Shown here: piece by piece, positions 23,495 to 31,518 of the stretch | Layout of the letters: each line of letters begins with the position of its first letter | Position numbering within the stretch: position 1 is the first letter of the stretch | From: CAZRVH01 sp964608325 | GTDB taxonomy: Bacteria > Patescibacteriota > Gracilibacteria > Peribacterales > Peribacteraceae | NCBI GenBank assembly: GCA_964608325.1 | Contig: CAZSMX010000006.1 | Location: 7,170 to 71,169 of the forward strand | Length of the DNA: 64,000 nucleotides | Direction: 5' to 3' | Translations under genes and position numbers: made by a program | The notes under the pieces: generated by a model | Seen by the model: only the letters and a program-made list of their open reading frames with translations | What the model was told of the DNA's origin: nothing | Database searches by the model: none

Positions 23495-23567
23495 AGCCGA
23501 CGACCGGATTTGAACCGGTGACCCTAGGTTTACGATACCTATGCTCTACCAACTGAGCTACGTCGGC
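23495..23567 (-). tRNA. tRNA-Thr, anticodon CGT
   Basis: On the minus strand: acceptor GCCGACG/CGTCGGC, D stem GCTC/GAGC, anticodon stem TAGGT/ACCTA with loop ATCGTAA (anticodon CGT, reading ACG), T stem ACCGG/CCGGT with loop TTCAAAT. Discriminator T is followed by encoded CCA at 23492-23494. Position 32 is A, which is uncommon. It is the only intact copy of a tandem triplet. Confidence 0.95.
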
Positions 23568-23702
23568 GTATTTGGTGCGCTGGTGCAAAAGGAGAATCCG
23601 TTCCGTTCCCTTTGGGAACCGAAGGGAGCCCTATTGTGGGTGTTTTGCCGTTGCGGGGCAAGGTTTTTTCAGATGCTTCGGCCCCTTTGTCCATGGGTCC
23701 CA

Positions 23703-23708
23703 TACAAT
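23703..23708 (+). promoter_or_regulatory. -10 box for leaderless dprA mRNA
   Basis: TACAAT, six bases (ggcttt), ATG at 23715. No good -35 is seen. Confidence 0.45.
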
Positions 23709-23714
23709 GGCTTT

Positions 23715-24800
23715 ATGAAGCCAGAAACGGCACTTCTCTGGTGGTATCTTCAAATCCTTCCCAATCGGAGGAGGTATGACATGCTGATAGAACGCTTCGG
23801 AAGCCTAGATGAGGCGACTGCGAATATGACGTCACGCCTCTTGGGGGAACTGGGGTGTCGCCAAGATACCATCCTGGATATCTTCCGGAAGAAGGAGGAG
23901 TTCGATGTCGGGAAATTCGGGGATGAACTGGCGAGGAAAAATATCGTTCTGATCTCTCTGGAAGACGACGCGTATCCCGAGCAACTGAAAACGATCGACG
24001 ACGCGCCCGTGTTCATGAGTTACCACGGTGACATATCTATTCTCACCCAACCTCTTATTGGTTTGGTGGGAACGCGCAACATGTCGTCGTACGGGAAGCG
24101 TGTCGTGGGGTCCTTCGTGCCCGATCTCGTCCGATGCGGTGTGGTGACCGTCAGCGGGTTGGCTCTCGGGATCGATGCGGAGGTCGCGCGCGAAACGATG
24201 GTCGCGGGAGGGAAGACGGTCGCGGTGCTGGGCGGGGGACTCAGCGCCATCTACCCGAAGACGAACGAATTGCTCGCACGAGAGATCGTCGCGTCGGGGG
24301 GACTCCTTATCAGCGAGTTCCCGCTCCACGCGACGCCGGAGCGTTTCACCTTTCCGTCGCGCAACCGCATCATCGCCGGGCTCAGTCTTGGCACGGTCGT
24401 GCTGGAGGCCGCGGAAAAATCCGGTGCGATCATCACGGCGCAGCTCGCACTCGACTACAACCGAGGCGTATTCGCGGTGCCGGGTTCCGTCTTCGATCCC
24501 GGCAGTCCCGGTTGCCATATGCTTATAACCAAGGGGGAGGCCAAGCTCGTCTCCTGCGCTCGCGATATCCTTTTGGAAGTAGGAATAATGGCTTCGGATA
24601 GGGCTGAAGCCATATCGTTCGATTCTTCATCCGTCGAAGAGGAAGCGCTTTGGAATACGTTAAGCTCGTTACCGCAGACGATGGACGACTTGGTGGAGCG
24701 GTCGAATCTCTCAGTCGGTACGGTTTCCGCGGCACTGACCGTGATGGAGTTGCAAGGCGTGGTGAAAAATATCGGCGGAGGGCAGTGGGTGAAAAACTGA
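23715..24800 (+). CDS. dprA: DNA processing protein DprA
   Basis: DprA protects incoming single-stranded DNA and loads RecA during natural transformation. The Rossmann-like core has GLVGTRNMSSYGK, SGLALGIDAEVA, GGGLSAIYPKTNELL and FTFPSRNRIIAGLS. The C-terminus carries a winged helix (TMDDLVERSNLSVGTVSAAL). The ATG at 23715 gives 361 residues; the frame is open to 23541, but that would run into the tRNA gene. Together with pilT in this window it points to DNA uptake by type IV pili, known to be common in these bacteria. Confidence 0.95.
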   Translation: MKPETALLWWYLQILPNRRRYDMLIERFGSLDEATANMTSRLLGELGCRQDTILDIFRKKEEFDVGKFGDELARKNIVLISLEDDAYPEQLKTIDDAPVFMSYHGDISILTQPLIGLVGTRNMSSYGKRVVGSFVPDLVRCGVVTVSGLALGIDAEVARETMVAGGKTVAVLGGGLSAIYPKTNELLAREIVASGGLLISEFPLHATPERFTFPSRNRIIAGLSLGTVVLEAAEKSGAIITAQLALDYNRGVFAVPGSVFDPGSPGCHMLITKGEAKLVSCARDILLEVGIMASDRAEAISFDSSSVEEEALWNTLSSLPQTMDDLVERSNLSVGTVSAALTVMELQGVVKNIGGGQWVKN

Positions 24801-24809
24801 CGGTTCCCT

Positions 24810-24837
24810 TTTTCGGAAAGTCCGTTGCGGGTATGCT
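24810..24837 (+). promoter_or_regulatory. promoter of tpiA
   Basis: TTTTCG, 16 nt, TATGCT, 9 nt to the ATG. Near-leaderless. Confidence 0.5.
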
Positions 24838-24846
24838 CCGCTCACT

Positions 24847-25521
24847 ATGAAGAAACTCATCGCAGCAAATTGGAAAATGAACGCGGCTCCCGCAGGATTC
24901 GAATCCGCCTCGGCGTTTCGCTCCACAGACTCGGCGGACGTCGTCGTCTTTCCTTCCGCCCTCGACATCCATGCCGTCGTGAAAGCGGGCATCGTCACGG
25001 GCGGACAGGCATCGCGCCCCGAAGAAAAAGGTGCCTTCACGGGCGACGTGAGCATCCATGCCCTGAAGAACGCCGGTTGCGCGTACGTACTCTGCGGACA
25101 CAGCGAGCGCAGGCAGCATCACCATGAAACCGACGAAGACATCGCCAAGCAGGCGGACGCCGCCAAGGCGCTCGGCCTTACTCCTATCCTTTGCATCGGC
25201 GAGACCCTTGCGGAGCGCGAGGCCGGCAAGGAAGAGGAGGTCGTCGGCAAGCAGCTGTCGCTCGCGAAGGACGTTCCCGTCGTCGCCTACGAGCCCGTGT
25301 GGGCCATTGGCACCGGCAAGACAGCCACCACCGAGCAGGTCGCCGCGATGCACGCGTTCATCCGTTCCATCGTAGGCGAGGGCACGCGCATCCTGTACGG
25401 CGGATCCGTGAAGCCGGATAACGCGAGGGAGCTGTTGTCCCAGCCAAACGTCGACGGCGCCCTTGTAGGAGGCGCATCTTTGGACGCCAATTCCTTTGCA
25501 TCCATCGTCGCGGGCGTATAA
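24847..25521 (+). CDS. tpiA: triosephosphate isomerase
   Basis: It interconverts dihydroxyacetone phosphate and glyceraldehyde 3-phosphate in glycolysis. Catalytic residues are visible: NWKMN (Lys 10), CGHSERR (His), YEPVWAIGTGK (Glu plus loop 6), YGGSVKPDN and ALVGGASL. At 224 residues it is about 25 shorter than typical, through loss of loops on the N-terminal half, a trimming often seen in minimal genomes. Its own promoter precedes it. Confidence 0.96.
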   Translation: MKKLIAANWKMNAAPAGFESASAFRSTDSADVVVFPSALDIHAVVKAGIVTGGQASRPEEKGAFTGDVSIHALKNAGCAYVLCGHSERRQHHHETDEDIAKQADAAKALGLTPILCIGETLAEREAGKEEEVVGKQLSLAKDVPVVAYEPVWAIGTGKTATTEQVAAMHAFIRSIVGEGTRILYGGSVKPDNARELLSQPNVDGALVGGASLDANSFASIVAGV

Positions 25522-25548
25522 TCAGGTCTTATCCTTTCCTTCTTTGAC

Positions 25549-26289
25549 ATGGGATTCCTGATTCCTATCATCATCGTCTTCGTTCTGGGTTGCATCCGTC
25601 AGATCAACCAGTACGAACGCGGCATCCTGTTCACCATGGGAAAATATTCCCGCATGTGGGAGCCGGGTTGGCACATCCTCATTCCCGTTTTCCAGTCGCT
25701 CAAGAAAGTGGACGTGCGCGTGAAAGCCGTCGACGTGCCGGATCAGGAGGCGATCACCAAGGATAACATTCCCATCCGCATCAACGCCGTCATTTACTTC
25801 CGCGTGAATGACGCCGGCAAGGCGGTTATCGAAGTCGAGGATTTCTTCAATGCCGTTGGCCAGCTGGCGCAGACGACGATGCGTAATGCCGTTGGAGAGG
25901 TAACGCTCAATGAACTGCTTTCGAATAAGAAGCAGGTGAGCGAAAACATCAAGGATGCGGTGGATAGCGTTTCCGAGAAATGGGGTGTGGATGTTCAGTC
26001 GATGGAGCTCAAGGATATCGTCCTTCCGGAAACCCTGAAGCGCACGATCGCCAAGGTTGCCGAGGCGGAACGCGAGAAGCAGGCCGTCATCATCAACTCC
26101 GAAGGAGAGGTTGGTGCCGCAGCGAACATGGCGAAGGCCGCGGAAATGCTCGCCACCGTTCCTGGCGCGTTGCATCTGCGCACGCTGCAGAGCATCAACG
26201 ATATCAGTTCCGACCAGTCGAACACGACGGTGTGGATGGTGCCGGTCGAAGTGCTGAAAGCGATCGAAGGGCTGGCGAAGAAGCAATAG
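25549..26289 (+). CDS. band-7/SPFH (stomatin/prohibitin family) membrane protein
   Basis: The 246-residue protein has an N-terminal hydrophobic hairpin (GFLIPIIIVFVLGCI) followed by the SPFH domain (INQYERGILFTMGKYSRMWE; PDQEAITKDNIPIRINAVIY; AKVAEAEREKQAVIINSEGE). Such proteins form oligomeric cages or scaffolds in the membrane and often restrain FtsH-type proteases. ftsH lies 2.2 kb downstream, which fits but does not prove a link. The frame closes just before a long intergenic hairpin. Confidence 0.92.
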   Translation: MGFLIPIIIVFVLGCIRQINQYERGILFTMGKYSRMWEPGWHILIPVFQSLKKVDVRVKAVDVPDQEAITKDNIPIRINAVIYFRVNDAGKAVIEVEDFFNAVGQLAQTTMRNAVGEVTLNELLSNKKQVSENIKDAVDSVSEKWGVDVQSMELKDIVLPETLKRTIAKVAEAEREKQAVIINSEGEVGAAANMAKAAEMLATVPGALHLRTLQSINDISSDQSNTTVWMVPVEVLKAIEGLAKKQ

Positions 26290-26300
26290 AACGACATACG

Positions 26301-26400
26301 AATCACCAATAATCAATGATCAATCATCAATGAAGGAATACAAAACATTCCAACATTGGTGATTGGTTATAGGTGATTGATCATTTTCTTTTTATTGGAT
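26301..26400 (+). terminator. large imperfect intergenic hairpin with T-rich tail
   Basis: AATGATCAATCA (26315-26326) pairs with TGATTGATCATT (26374-26385). Inside, CATCAATG can pair with CATTGGTG and GGAAT with ATTCC. The 3' side ends in ttttctttttatt. The region is built of related AATCA/TGATT words, so several alternative pairings exist. It probably ends transcription of the band-7 gene. Confidence 0.5.
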
Positions 26401-26434
26401 GTACACATGCACCCTCCTGTATGCTTCTTTTATT

Positions 26435-26881
26435 ATGAGCATCACGAAAGTCGTTCTCGCCTCCGACCATGCCGGCTTCCACCTGAAGGAAGAGATCAAA
26501 GAGTACCTGGAAGAGAAGGGGATCGAAGTAGAAGACGTCGGCACGGATTCGACGGATCCCGTCGACTATCCCGCCATCATGCGCGCTGGAGCGCGGATCG
26601 TGGTGGACGAAGGCGTGCCCGGGATCTTCTTCGGAGGCAGCGGCAATGGAGAAGTAATGGCAGCCAATAAGGTGAAGGGGATTCGCGCAGCGGTGTGCTG
26701 GTCCGAGGAATCCGCCCGACTCGCACGCGCTCATAACGATGCAAACGTGATGAGCCTTGGCGCACGCCTTATCGAACCCGATCTCGCGCGTGCCTTGGTC
26801 GATATCTTCCTTACGACAGCATTCGAAGGAGGACGCCATATCGCACGCATCAACGATCTCGATACCCCCCTCGCATCATGA
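26435..26881 (+). CDS. rpiB: ribose-5-phosphate isomerase B
   Basis: It interconverts ribose 5-phosphate and ribulose 5-phosphate. The 148-residue product has ASDHAGFHLKEEI at the N-terminus and the anion-binding FGGSGNGEVMAANK loop, followed by RAAVCWSEESARLARAHNDAN. The ATG at 26435 (MSITKVVLASDHAG) is chosen; the frame is open to 26399. Its stop overlaps the rpe start (ATGA), giving an rpiB-rpe-lipoprotein operon. Confidence 0.93.
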   Translation: MSITKVVLASDHAGFHLKEEIKEYLEEKGIEVEDVGTDSTDPVDYPAIMRAGARIVVDEGVPGIFFGGSGNGEVMAANKVKGIRAAVCWSEESARLARAHNDANVMSLGARLIEPDLARALVDIFLTTAFEGGRHIARINDLDTPLAS

Positions 26882-27510
26882 AAGCCCTTGTCGCCCCCTC
26901 CATCCTCGCGGCCGATCTCAGCCACCTCCAAGACGAAGTCGACAGCGTTTCGTCCGCGGACTGGTTGCAAGTGGACGTGATGGACGGGCACTTCGTTCCG
27001 AACCTTTCCTTCGGCGCACCCATCCTGAAGCACCTGCGCACCACCCTTCCCCTCGATATCCACCTAATGGTGGAGAACCCGGAGGACCGCATCGAGGAAT
27101 TCCTGGAGCTTAAAGTAAAGAACATCACCTTCCATGCCGAGGCGGTGCACCAGACGGATTCAAGAAGAGCCCTTATACAAGCCATTCGTGACGGGGATGC
27201 TACTGCGGGGATCGCATTGCGCCCGGCGACCCCATTGGAAGATATCGACGATGTTGTCGAGGACGTGGACCTGGTGCTGATCATGTCCGTGGAGCCCGGT
27301 TTCTCCGGCCAGCCGTTTGACCAGTCTGTCCTGGCGAAAGTCGTGAAGCTGCGCGAACGATTCCCGAACCTTATGATCCAGGTGGATGGCGGGGTGAACG
27401 TCGAGACCGCGGCGCTATGCCGCGAGGCGGGCGCGAACAACCTTGTGGCGGGCAATGCCGTATTCCTCGCTTCGGATAGGGCCGATGCCATTTCCAAAAT
27501 TCGGGGATGA
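26878..27510 (+). CDS. rpe: ribulose-phosphate 3-epimerase
   Basis: It converts ribulose 5-phosphate to xylulose 5-phosphate. Marks: APSILAADLSHL, QVDVMDGHFVPNLSFG (metal-binding His and Asp), DIHLMVENPE, MSVEPGFSGQPF and QVDGGVN. The 210-residue length is near normal. It overlaps rpiB and the DUF192 lipoprotein gene by ATGA on both sides, so the non-oxidative pentose phosphate enzymes are made together. Confidence 0.96.
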   Translation: MKALVAPSILAADLSHLQDEVDSVSSADWLQVDVMDGHFVPNLSFGAPILKHLRTTLPLDIHLMVENPEDRIEEFLELKVKNITFHAEAVHQTDSRRALIQAIRDGDATAGIALRPATPLEDIDDVVEDVDLVLIMSVEPGFSGQPFDQSVLAKVVKLRERFPNLMIQVDGGVNVETAALCREAGANNLVAGNAVFLASDRADAISKIRG

Positions 27511-27992
27511 AAAAGATTATTCCACTTATTGCAATCGTTCTTCTCTCTGGATGCGTGACACAAACGGAGCCAATGGCGCAGTCGGAGTCGTCATCTTCGT
27601 CCGCTCCGTACATCAGGGGTGTGGCGCTCTACGAACCGGGTAAGGAAATGGATCAGGTCATGCTCGGTGCAGAAATCGTGGACACGCCTGAGCAGCGCGA
27701 GAAGGGCATGATGTTCCGGACGGATTTCGGTGACGCGCAAGGTATGTTGTTCTTCTTCGACGAAGAACAGCCTTTATCTTTCTGGATGAAGAACACGCTG
27801 ATTCCCCTGGATGTCCTGTTCTTCGACGATGAAGCGACATTCGTATCATTCTCGACCATGGTCCCGTGCGAATCCGATCCTTGCCCGATCTACTCATCCG
27901 AAGAACCGGCGATGTCGGCTCTGGAAGTACCTGCGGGGTTTGTGAAAAAACACGGGATCGGCAAAGGGTGGAAGATTCGGCTGATGGAGTGA
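27507..27992 (+). CDS. DUF192-domain lipoprotein
   Basis: A lipobox (LIAIVLLSGC) ends at Cys 16, followed by a serine-rich linker (SESSSSSAP) and a DUF192 domain (LGAEIVDTPEQREKGMMFRT; FFFDEEQPLSFWMKNTLIPL; ALEVPAGFVKKHGI). DUF192 proteins are exported or anchored; their biochemical role is unknown to me. The start overlaps rpe (ATGA), an odd pairing of a metabolic enzyme with a lipoprotein. 161 residues. Confidence 0.88.
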   Translation: MKKIIPLIAIVLLSGCVTQTEPMAQSESSSSSAPYIRGVALYEPGKEMDQVMLGAEIVDTPEQREKGMMFRTDFGDAQGMLFFFDEEQPLSFWMKNTLIPLDVLFFDDEATFVSFSTMVPCESDPCPIYSSEEPAMSALEVPAGFVKKHGIGKGWKIRLME

Positions 27993-28002
27993 TACTGGAT
28001 GC

Positions 28003-28482
28003 ATGAACGCAACGGTCGCGCATGCATGGAGGTCCGTCCTGTCGGTACGAGATGAGATTCTCAGGATCCTCCTGTTGGCTCTGGGATTTTGCGCGGGCAT
28101 GCCCGTGGGGATTGCTGCGGCGTTCCTCATCCAATCCGATGCGATTGCGTTCACCGTGGCTGATGGGATACCCCGGATCCCGACCGTCATCATCGAGGCC
28201 GCGCCGAACGGGACGGTAGAGGGGCGGGTGAGCGGCGACGCCCGGTTGCTCCTCGGAAACGACCTGGTGGCCGCCGGCAGCGGGTCCTTCCGCGGCCTGA
28301 TGCAGGGCAGTCTGCCCGTGGTCGTCGAGGTGGCCGTCCCGCCCGGCATGCAATACGTCGCTTCGAAAACAGGCAAGAAGTATTACGACGTGACCTCCGC
28401 CATGGGGAATCGCCTTCTGCCCAAGAACCGCGTGTATTTTCCGGATCGGCAATCCGCCGAAGCGGCCGGATACAAGCCGTAA
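28003..28482 (+). CDS. membrane-anchored protein with degenerate Ada-like zinc domain
   Basis: A transmembrane helix lies at about residues 21-45 (LRILLLALGFCAGMPVGIAA). The C-terminal stretch VASKTGKKYYDVTSAMGNRL followed by LPKNRVYFPDRQSAEAAGYKP has the pattern of small Ada-type metal-binding domains (VASK..KYH...C...R...N.VYF...AEAAGY.PC). The usual cysteines are replaced here, so metal binding is probably lost. The middle is beta-rich. 159 residues; 10 nt after the DUF192 gene and probably in the same operon. Confidence 0.7.
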   Translation: MNATVAHAWRSVLSVRDEILRILLLALGFCAGMPVGIAAAFLIQSDAIAFTVADGIPRIPTVIIEAAPNGTVEGRVSGDARLLLGNDLVAAGSGSFRGLMQGSLPVVVEVAVPPGMQYVASKTGKKYYDVTSAMGNRLLPKNRVYFPDRQSAEAAGYKP

Positions 28483-28500
28483 AAAAACTCGCCTTGATGC

Positions 28501-28528
28501 GTGACTATCGCCGAAAACGCGCTACAAT
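28501..28528 (+). promoter_or_regulatory. promoter of ftsH
   Basis: GTGACT, 16 nt, TACAAT, 13 nt before the preferred ATG at 28542. Confidence 0.5.
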
Positions 28529-28541
28529 GCGGCGTATTCCA

Positions 28542-30464
28542 ATGACGCCGCGCAGATCACCGGGTAACCGACAGCAATGGCTCCTGAGCTTACTCCTCTT
28601 CGCGTCCCTTTTGTCGTTGTCGTTCTATTATCTTACCGCCCCCGAACGCGGCCAGGAGGAGCAGTATGCGATGGCCAAGGAAGTTTCCATCAGCGAGATC
28701 ACCAAGGGGTACAACGAGAATAAATTCAGCAAGATCCTCGTCCGCGACAACAAAGTCTACGCGACGACGTCCACGGGCGTCGTATTGCAGTCGTACAAGG
28801 AGACCCTCGATACCGTCAGCCAGCTCGGCTGGAACAATCCCAGGAACCCGACCGTCGTGCAGGTGGAGAACCGCGAAGCGGCGAACATGTTTTTCGCCGT
28901 CTTGCCCGATCTCCTTTTCTTCGTATTGGTCATAGGAGGAGTGATCTGGCTCTTCCGGGGCATCTCGCGCAGCCAGAACAACGCCATGTCGTTCGGAAAG
29001 TCCCGCGCGCGCGTGGCGGATGCCAAGCAAGTGAAGACGCGTTTCAAGGACGTTGCGGGCGTGGCGGAGGCGAAGGAAGAGCTTGTCGAAGTCGTCGACT
29101 TCCTGAAAGCGCCGAAGAAGTACCTCGATATCGGTGCGAAGATCCCGAAGGGCGTGTTGCTCGTGGGATCGCCAGGAACGGGTAAGACGTTGCTCGCGCG
29201 CGCCGTCGCCGGCGAAGCGGGCGTGCCGTTCTTCTCCATTTCCGGTTCGGAATTCGTGGAGATGTTCGTCGGCGTGGGAGCCTCCCGCGTCCGCGATCTG
29301 TTCGTCCGCGCCAAGCGTAACGCCCCGTGCATCATCTTCATCGACGAAATCGACGCGGTGGGCCGCCAGCGCGGAGGCGCCGGATTCGGCGGAGGACACG
29401 ATGAGCGCGAACAGACGTTGAACCAGATCCTTACCGAAATGGACGGTTTCGAGCAGGGCACGAACGTCATCGTCATGGCCGCCACGAACCGCCCCGACGT
29501 TCTCGACAGCGCATTGCTGCGTCCGGGCCGCTTCGACCGCCACGTCTACCTCGATAAGCCGGACATCGATGCCCGCGAGGAAATCCTGGCCGTCCACGCC
29601 CGTAACAAGCCGCTGGCCAAGGGTATCGACCTCAACGCCATCGCGCGCCAGACGGTGGGTATGACGGGAGCCGATCTGGAGAGCGTCATGAACGAGGCTG
29701 CCATCTTCGCTGCCAAGCGCAACCGCAAGAGCATCACGCAGCAGGACATCGTCGATGCTTTGGAAAAGGTGAGCATCGGTCCGGAGCGCAAATCCCGCAA
29801 GCTGACGCAGAAGGAGAAGGAGATTACCGCGTACCACGAACTCGGCCACGCCATCGTGGGGCATCTCTGCAAGGAATCCGACAAGCTGCACAAGGTCTCC
29901 ATCGTCTCGCGCGGCTCCGCGCTGGGCGTCACATGGTTCCTGCCCGAGGAAGACCAGTACACCACCAGCCGCAATAAATTCCTCGACGAGATCTGCGGGC
30001 TCCTCGCAGGACGTGCCGCGGAGAAGCTGATCTTCAACGATATCTCCACGGGCGCCAGCAACGACATCGAGCGCGCCTCGCAGATCGCCCGCAACATGGC
30101 GATGCGCTACGGCATGGATGAGGAGCTTGGGCTCGTGGCCTACGGAGAATCCAACGGAGCCACGGCAACCGGAATGGATCCACACCTGGCCCGCAACTAT
30201 TCCGAGGAAAGCGCTCAGAAGATCGATGCGTTCGTGAAGACGACGTTGGACGTCCAGTACAAGCGCGCCATGGACATGCTCGTAAAGCACGAGGACAAGC
30301 TGCGCAGCATCGAGGTGGTGCTGATGAAGGAGGAGACGCTCTCCGCCGAGGAATTCATCGAACTCTTCGAAGGCAAGACGTCCGCCGAGGCGATCGAGAC
30401 GAAGCGCAAGACGAGGAAGAAAGCCATCGCTCCGGTCGAAGGAACGGAGGAGAAGGAGGTGTGA
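28542..30464 (+). CDS. ftsH: ATP-dependent zinc metalloprotease FtsH
   Basis: FtsH extracts and degrades membrane and cytoplasmic proteins as a hexamer. From the ATG at 28542 the protein is 640 residues: membrane helix 1 at about 10-29, an external domain, helix 2 (LLFFVLVIGGVIWLF), then the AAA domain with Walker A GSPGTGKT, Walker B IIFIDEIDAVG and the second region of homology (NRPDVLDSALLRPGRFDR). The protease domain has YHELGHA, the zinc HExxH. The upstream in-frame ATG codons at 28494 and 28527 lie before or inside the -10 box. Confidence 0.96.
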   Translation: MTPRRSPGNRQQWLLSLLLFASLLSLSFYYLTAPERGQEEQYAMAKEVSISEITKGYNENKFSKILVRDNKVYATTSTGVVLQSYKETLDTVSQLGWNNPRNPTVVQVENREAANMFFAVLPDLLFFVLVIGGVIWLFRGISRSQNNAMSFGKSRARVADAKQVKTRFKDVAGVAEAKEELVEVVDFLKAPKKYLDIGAKIPKGVLLVGSPGTGKTLLARAVAGEAGVPFFSISGSEFVEMFVGVGASRVRDLFVRAKRNAPCIIFIDEIDAVGRQRGGAGFGGGHDEREQTLNQILTEMDGFEQGTNVIVMAATNRPDVLDSALLRPGRFDRHVYLDKPDIDAREEILAVHARNKPLAKGIDLNAIARQTVGMTGADLESVMNEAAIFAAKRNRKSITQQDIVDALEKVSIGPERKSRKLTQKEKEITAYHELGHAIVGHLCKESDKLHKVSIVSRGSALGVTWFLPEEDQYTTSRNKFLDEICGLLAGRAAEKLIFNDISTGASNDIERASQIARNMAMRYGMDEELGLVAYGESNGATATGMDPHLARNYSEESAQKIDAFVKTTLDVQYKRAMDMLVKHEDKLRSIEVVLMKEETLSAEEFIELFEGKTSAEAIETKRKTRKKAIAPVEGTEEKEV

Positions 30465-30616
30465 TGCCGCATATATGTGCGACAGATAAAAGAAGATGTA
30501 CGATGTACGTATGGTTTTGATTGCAATCGCAGTGGTTGTCATTCTTGTTGTTGTGTTCGTTGTCGTTCGCAACGACTGACAATAGTTTGAATGTTCTATG
30601 GAGCAGGCAATGGGAG

Positions 30617-31279
30617 CTATTCCCTTTCCCATCGGATCTTCACGATCTTCTTGCACATTTCCGCATCGGAAAGCCTGTCACACAGCGAGGAATTGTTTGC
30701 GGCAACCGCAATGTCGAAGTAGCAATTGTGCTTTTCGCTTTGGAGGATGCCCTTGCTCCTTTCCGTTGTGCCTTCCGGGATCAAATCGCAGTAGGAAGTA
30801 TCCAACCTTTTCACTGCGACTGCCGCGAAACATCTCCCGATATTGCTTTCGGTGATATCTTCTGTGATGTCTTTCAAATTTCCCTCCGTGCAGTTGGAGG
30901 GATCTCCCAATTCCATGGCGCGGTATGTGCGCTGAATTGGGCCAATCGAGGTGTCGGCCTTCAGGATCGGTTGCATCTGCAATAGGAAAACGATCGGTGC
31001 GAAGACGTATCCCCAACGCATTCCCTTTGATACCTCCGGATATTTCTTCCGAAGCAGCAGCCATGCAACGGTGATCGCGAGAACCATCGGGAAAACGGCG
31101 AGGGCGCTGAATACGATGCCTGCCGTCAAAAATGATTTGGTGGCACTGGATGTCACGAGCATCCACGTCCAAAGCCGGTAACCAAAAAGAACCTGCACGG
31201 CCACGTGGCACACGGCGCTGATGACGAGAGACAATCCGAAGCCCAAGAGAATTTTCGCGAAGCGCGAGGTAGCAGTCAT
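30617..31279 (-). CDS. membrane protein with cysteine-rich C-terminal domain, unknown function
   Basis: Three to four transmembrane helices occupy residues 5-115 (ILLGFGLSLVISAVCHVAV; SFLTAGIVFSALAVFPMVLA; WGYVFAPIVFLLQ). The C-terminal ~100 residues carry spaced cysteines (NCTEG, GRCFAAVA, SYCDLIP, NCYFDIA, LCDRLSD, EMCKKIV) in an alternating pattern typical of short repeated helical units with disulfides, probably outside the membrane. Not recognised. The ATG at 31279 (MTATSRFAKIL) is chosen because the longer frame runs into the tRNA-Leu gene. Confidence 0.7.
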   Translation of the reverse strand: MTATSRFAKILLGFGLSLVISAVCHVAVQVLFGYRLWTWMLVTSSATKSFLTAGIVFSALAVFPMVLAITVAWLLLRKKYPEVSKGMRWGYVFAPIVFLLQMQPILKADTSIGPIQRTYRAMELGDPSNCTEGNLKDITEDITESNIGRCFAAVAVKRLDTSYCDLIPEGTTERSKGILQSEKHNCYFDIAVAANNSSLCDRLSDAEMCKKIVKIRWERE

Positions 31280-31318
31280 TATTTTCGGGTGAAATAATCC
31301 AAAGAATATAAGTACTGG

Positions 31319-31402
31319 TGCCGTGGAGAGGACTCGAACCTCCACAAGATTACTCTTACACGCCCCTCAAGCGTGCGCGTCTACCAATTCCGCCACCACG
31401 GC
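31319..31402 (-). tRNA. tRNA-Leu, anticodon GAG
   Basis: On the minus strand: acceptor GCCGTGG/CCACGGC, anticodon stem CACGC/GCGTG with loop TTGAGGG (anticodon GAG), a long variable arm typical of class II tRNA (TAAGAGTAATCTTGT region), T arm GGAGGTTCGAGTCCTCT. CCA is encoded at 31316-31318. 84 nt. Confidence 0.96.
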
Positions 31403-31518
31403 ACGTGGTTGTTTACTGAGGATCCGTTCATGACAAAAGGACCGAGGGCCCAAAGTGTACCAAGATTTGCAGGTTCGGCAATGTCGAATTCGGCCTTTCA
31501 AAGGCTTTATAGTTCTTT

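Noticed and set aside
23218..23567. Possible CRISPR array (three similar units about 130 bp apart)
   Set aside because: The units are tRNA-Thr copies with conserved arms and CCA; spacing and content do not fit CRISPR repeats and spacers.
28590..30656. 688-aa open frame on the minus strand
   Set aside because: Antisense shadow of ftsH, whose motifs are unambiguous.
30521..30985. 154-aa plus-strand frame after ftsH
   Set aside because: Antisense to the cysteine-rich membrane protein gene at 30617-31279, which has clear membrane helices.
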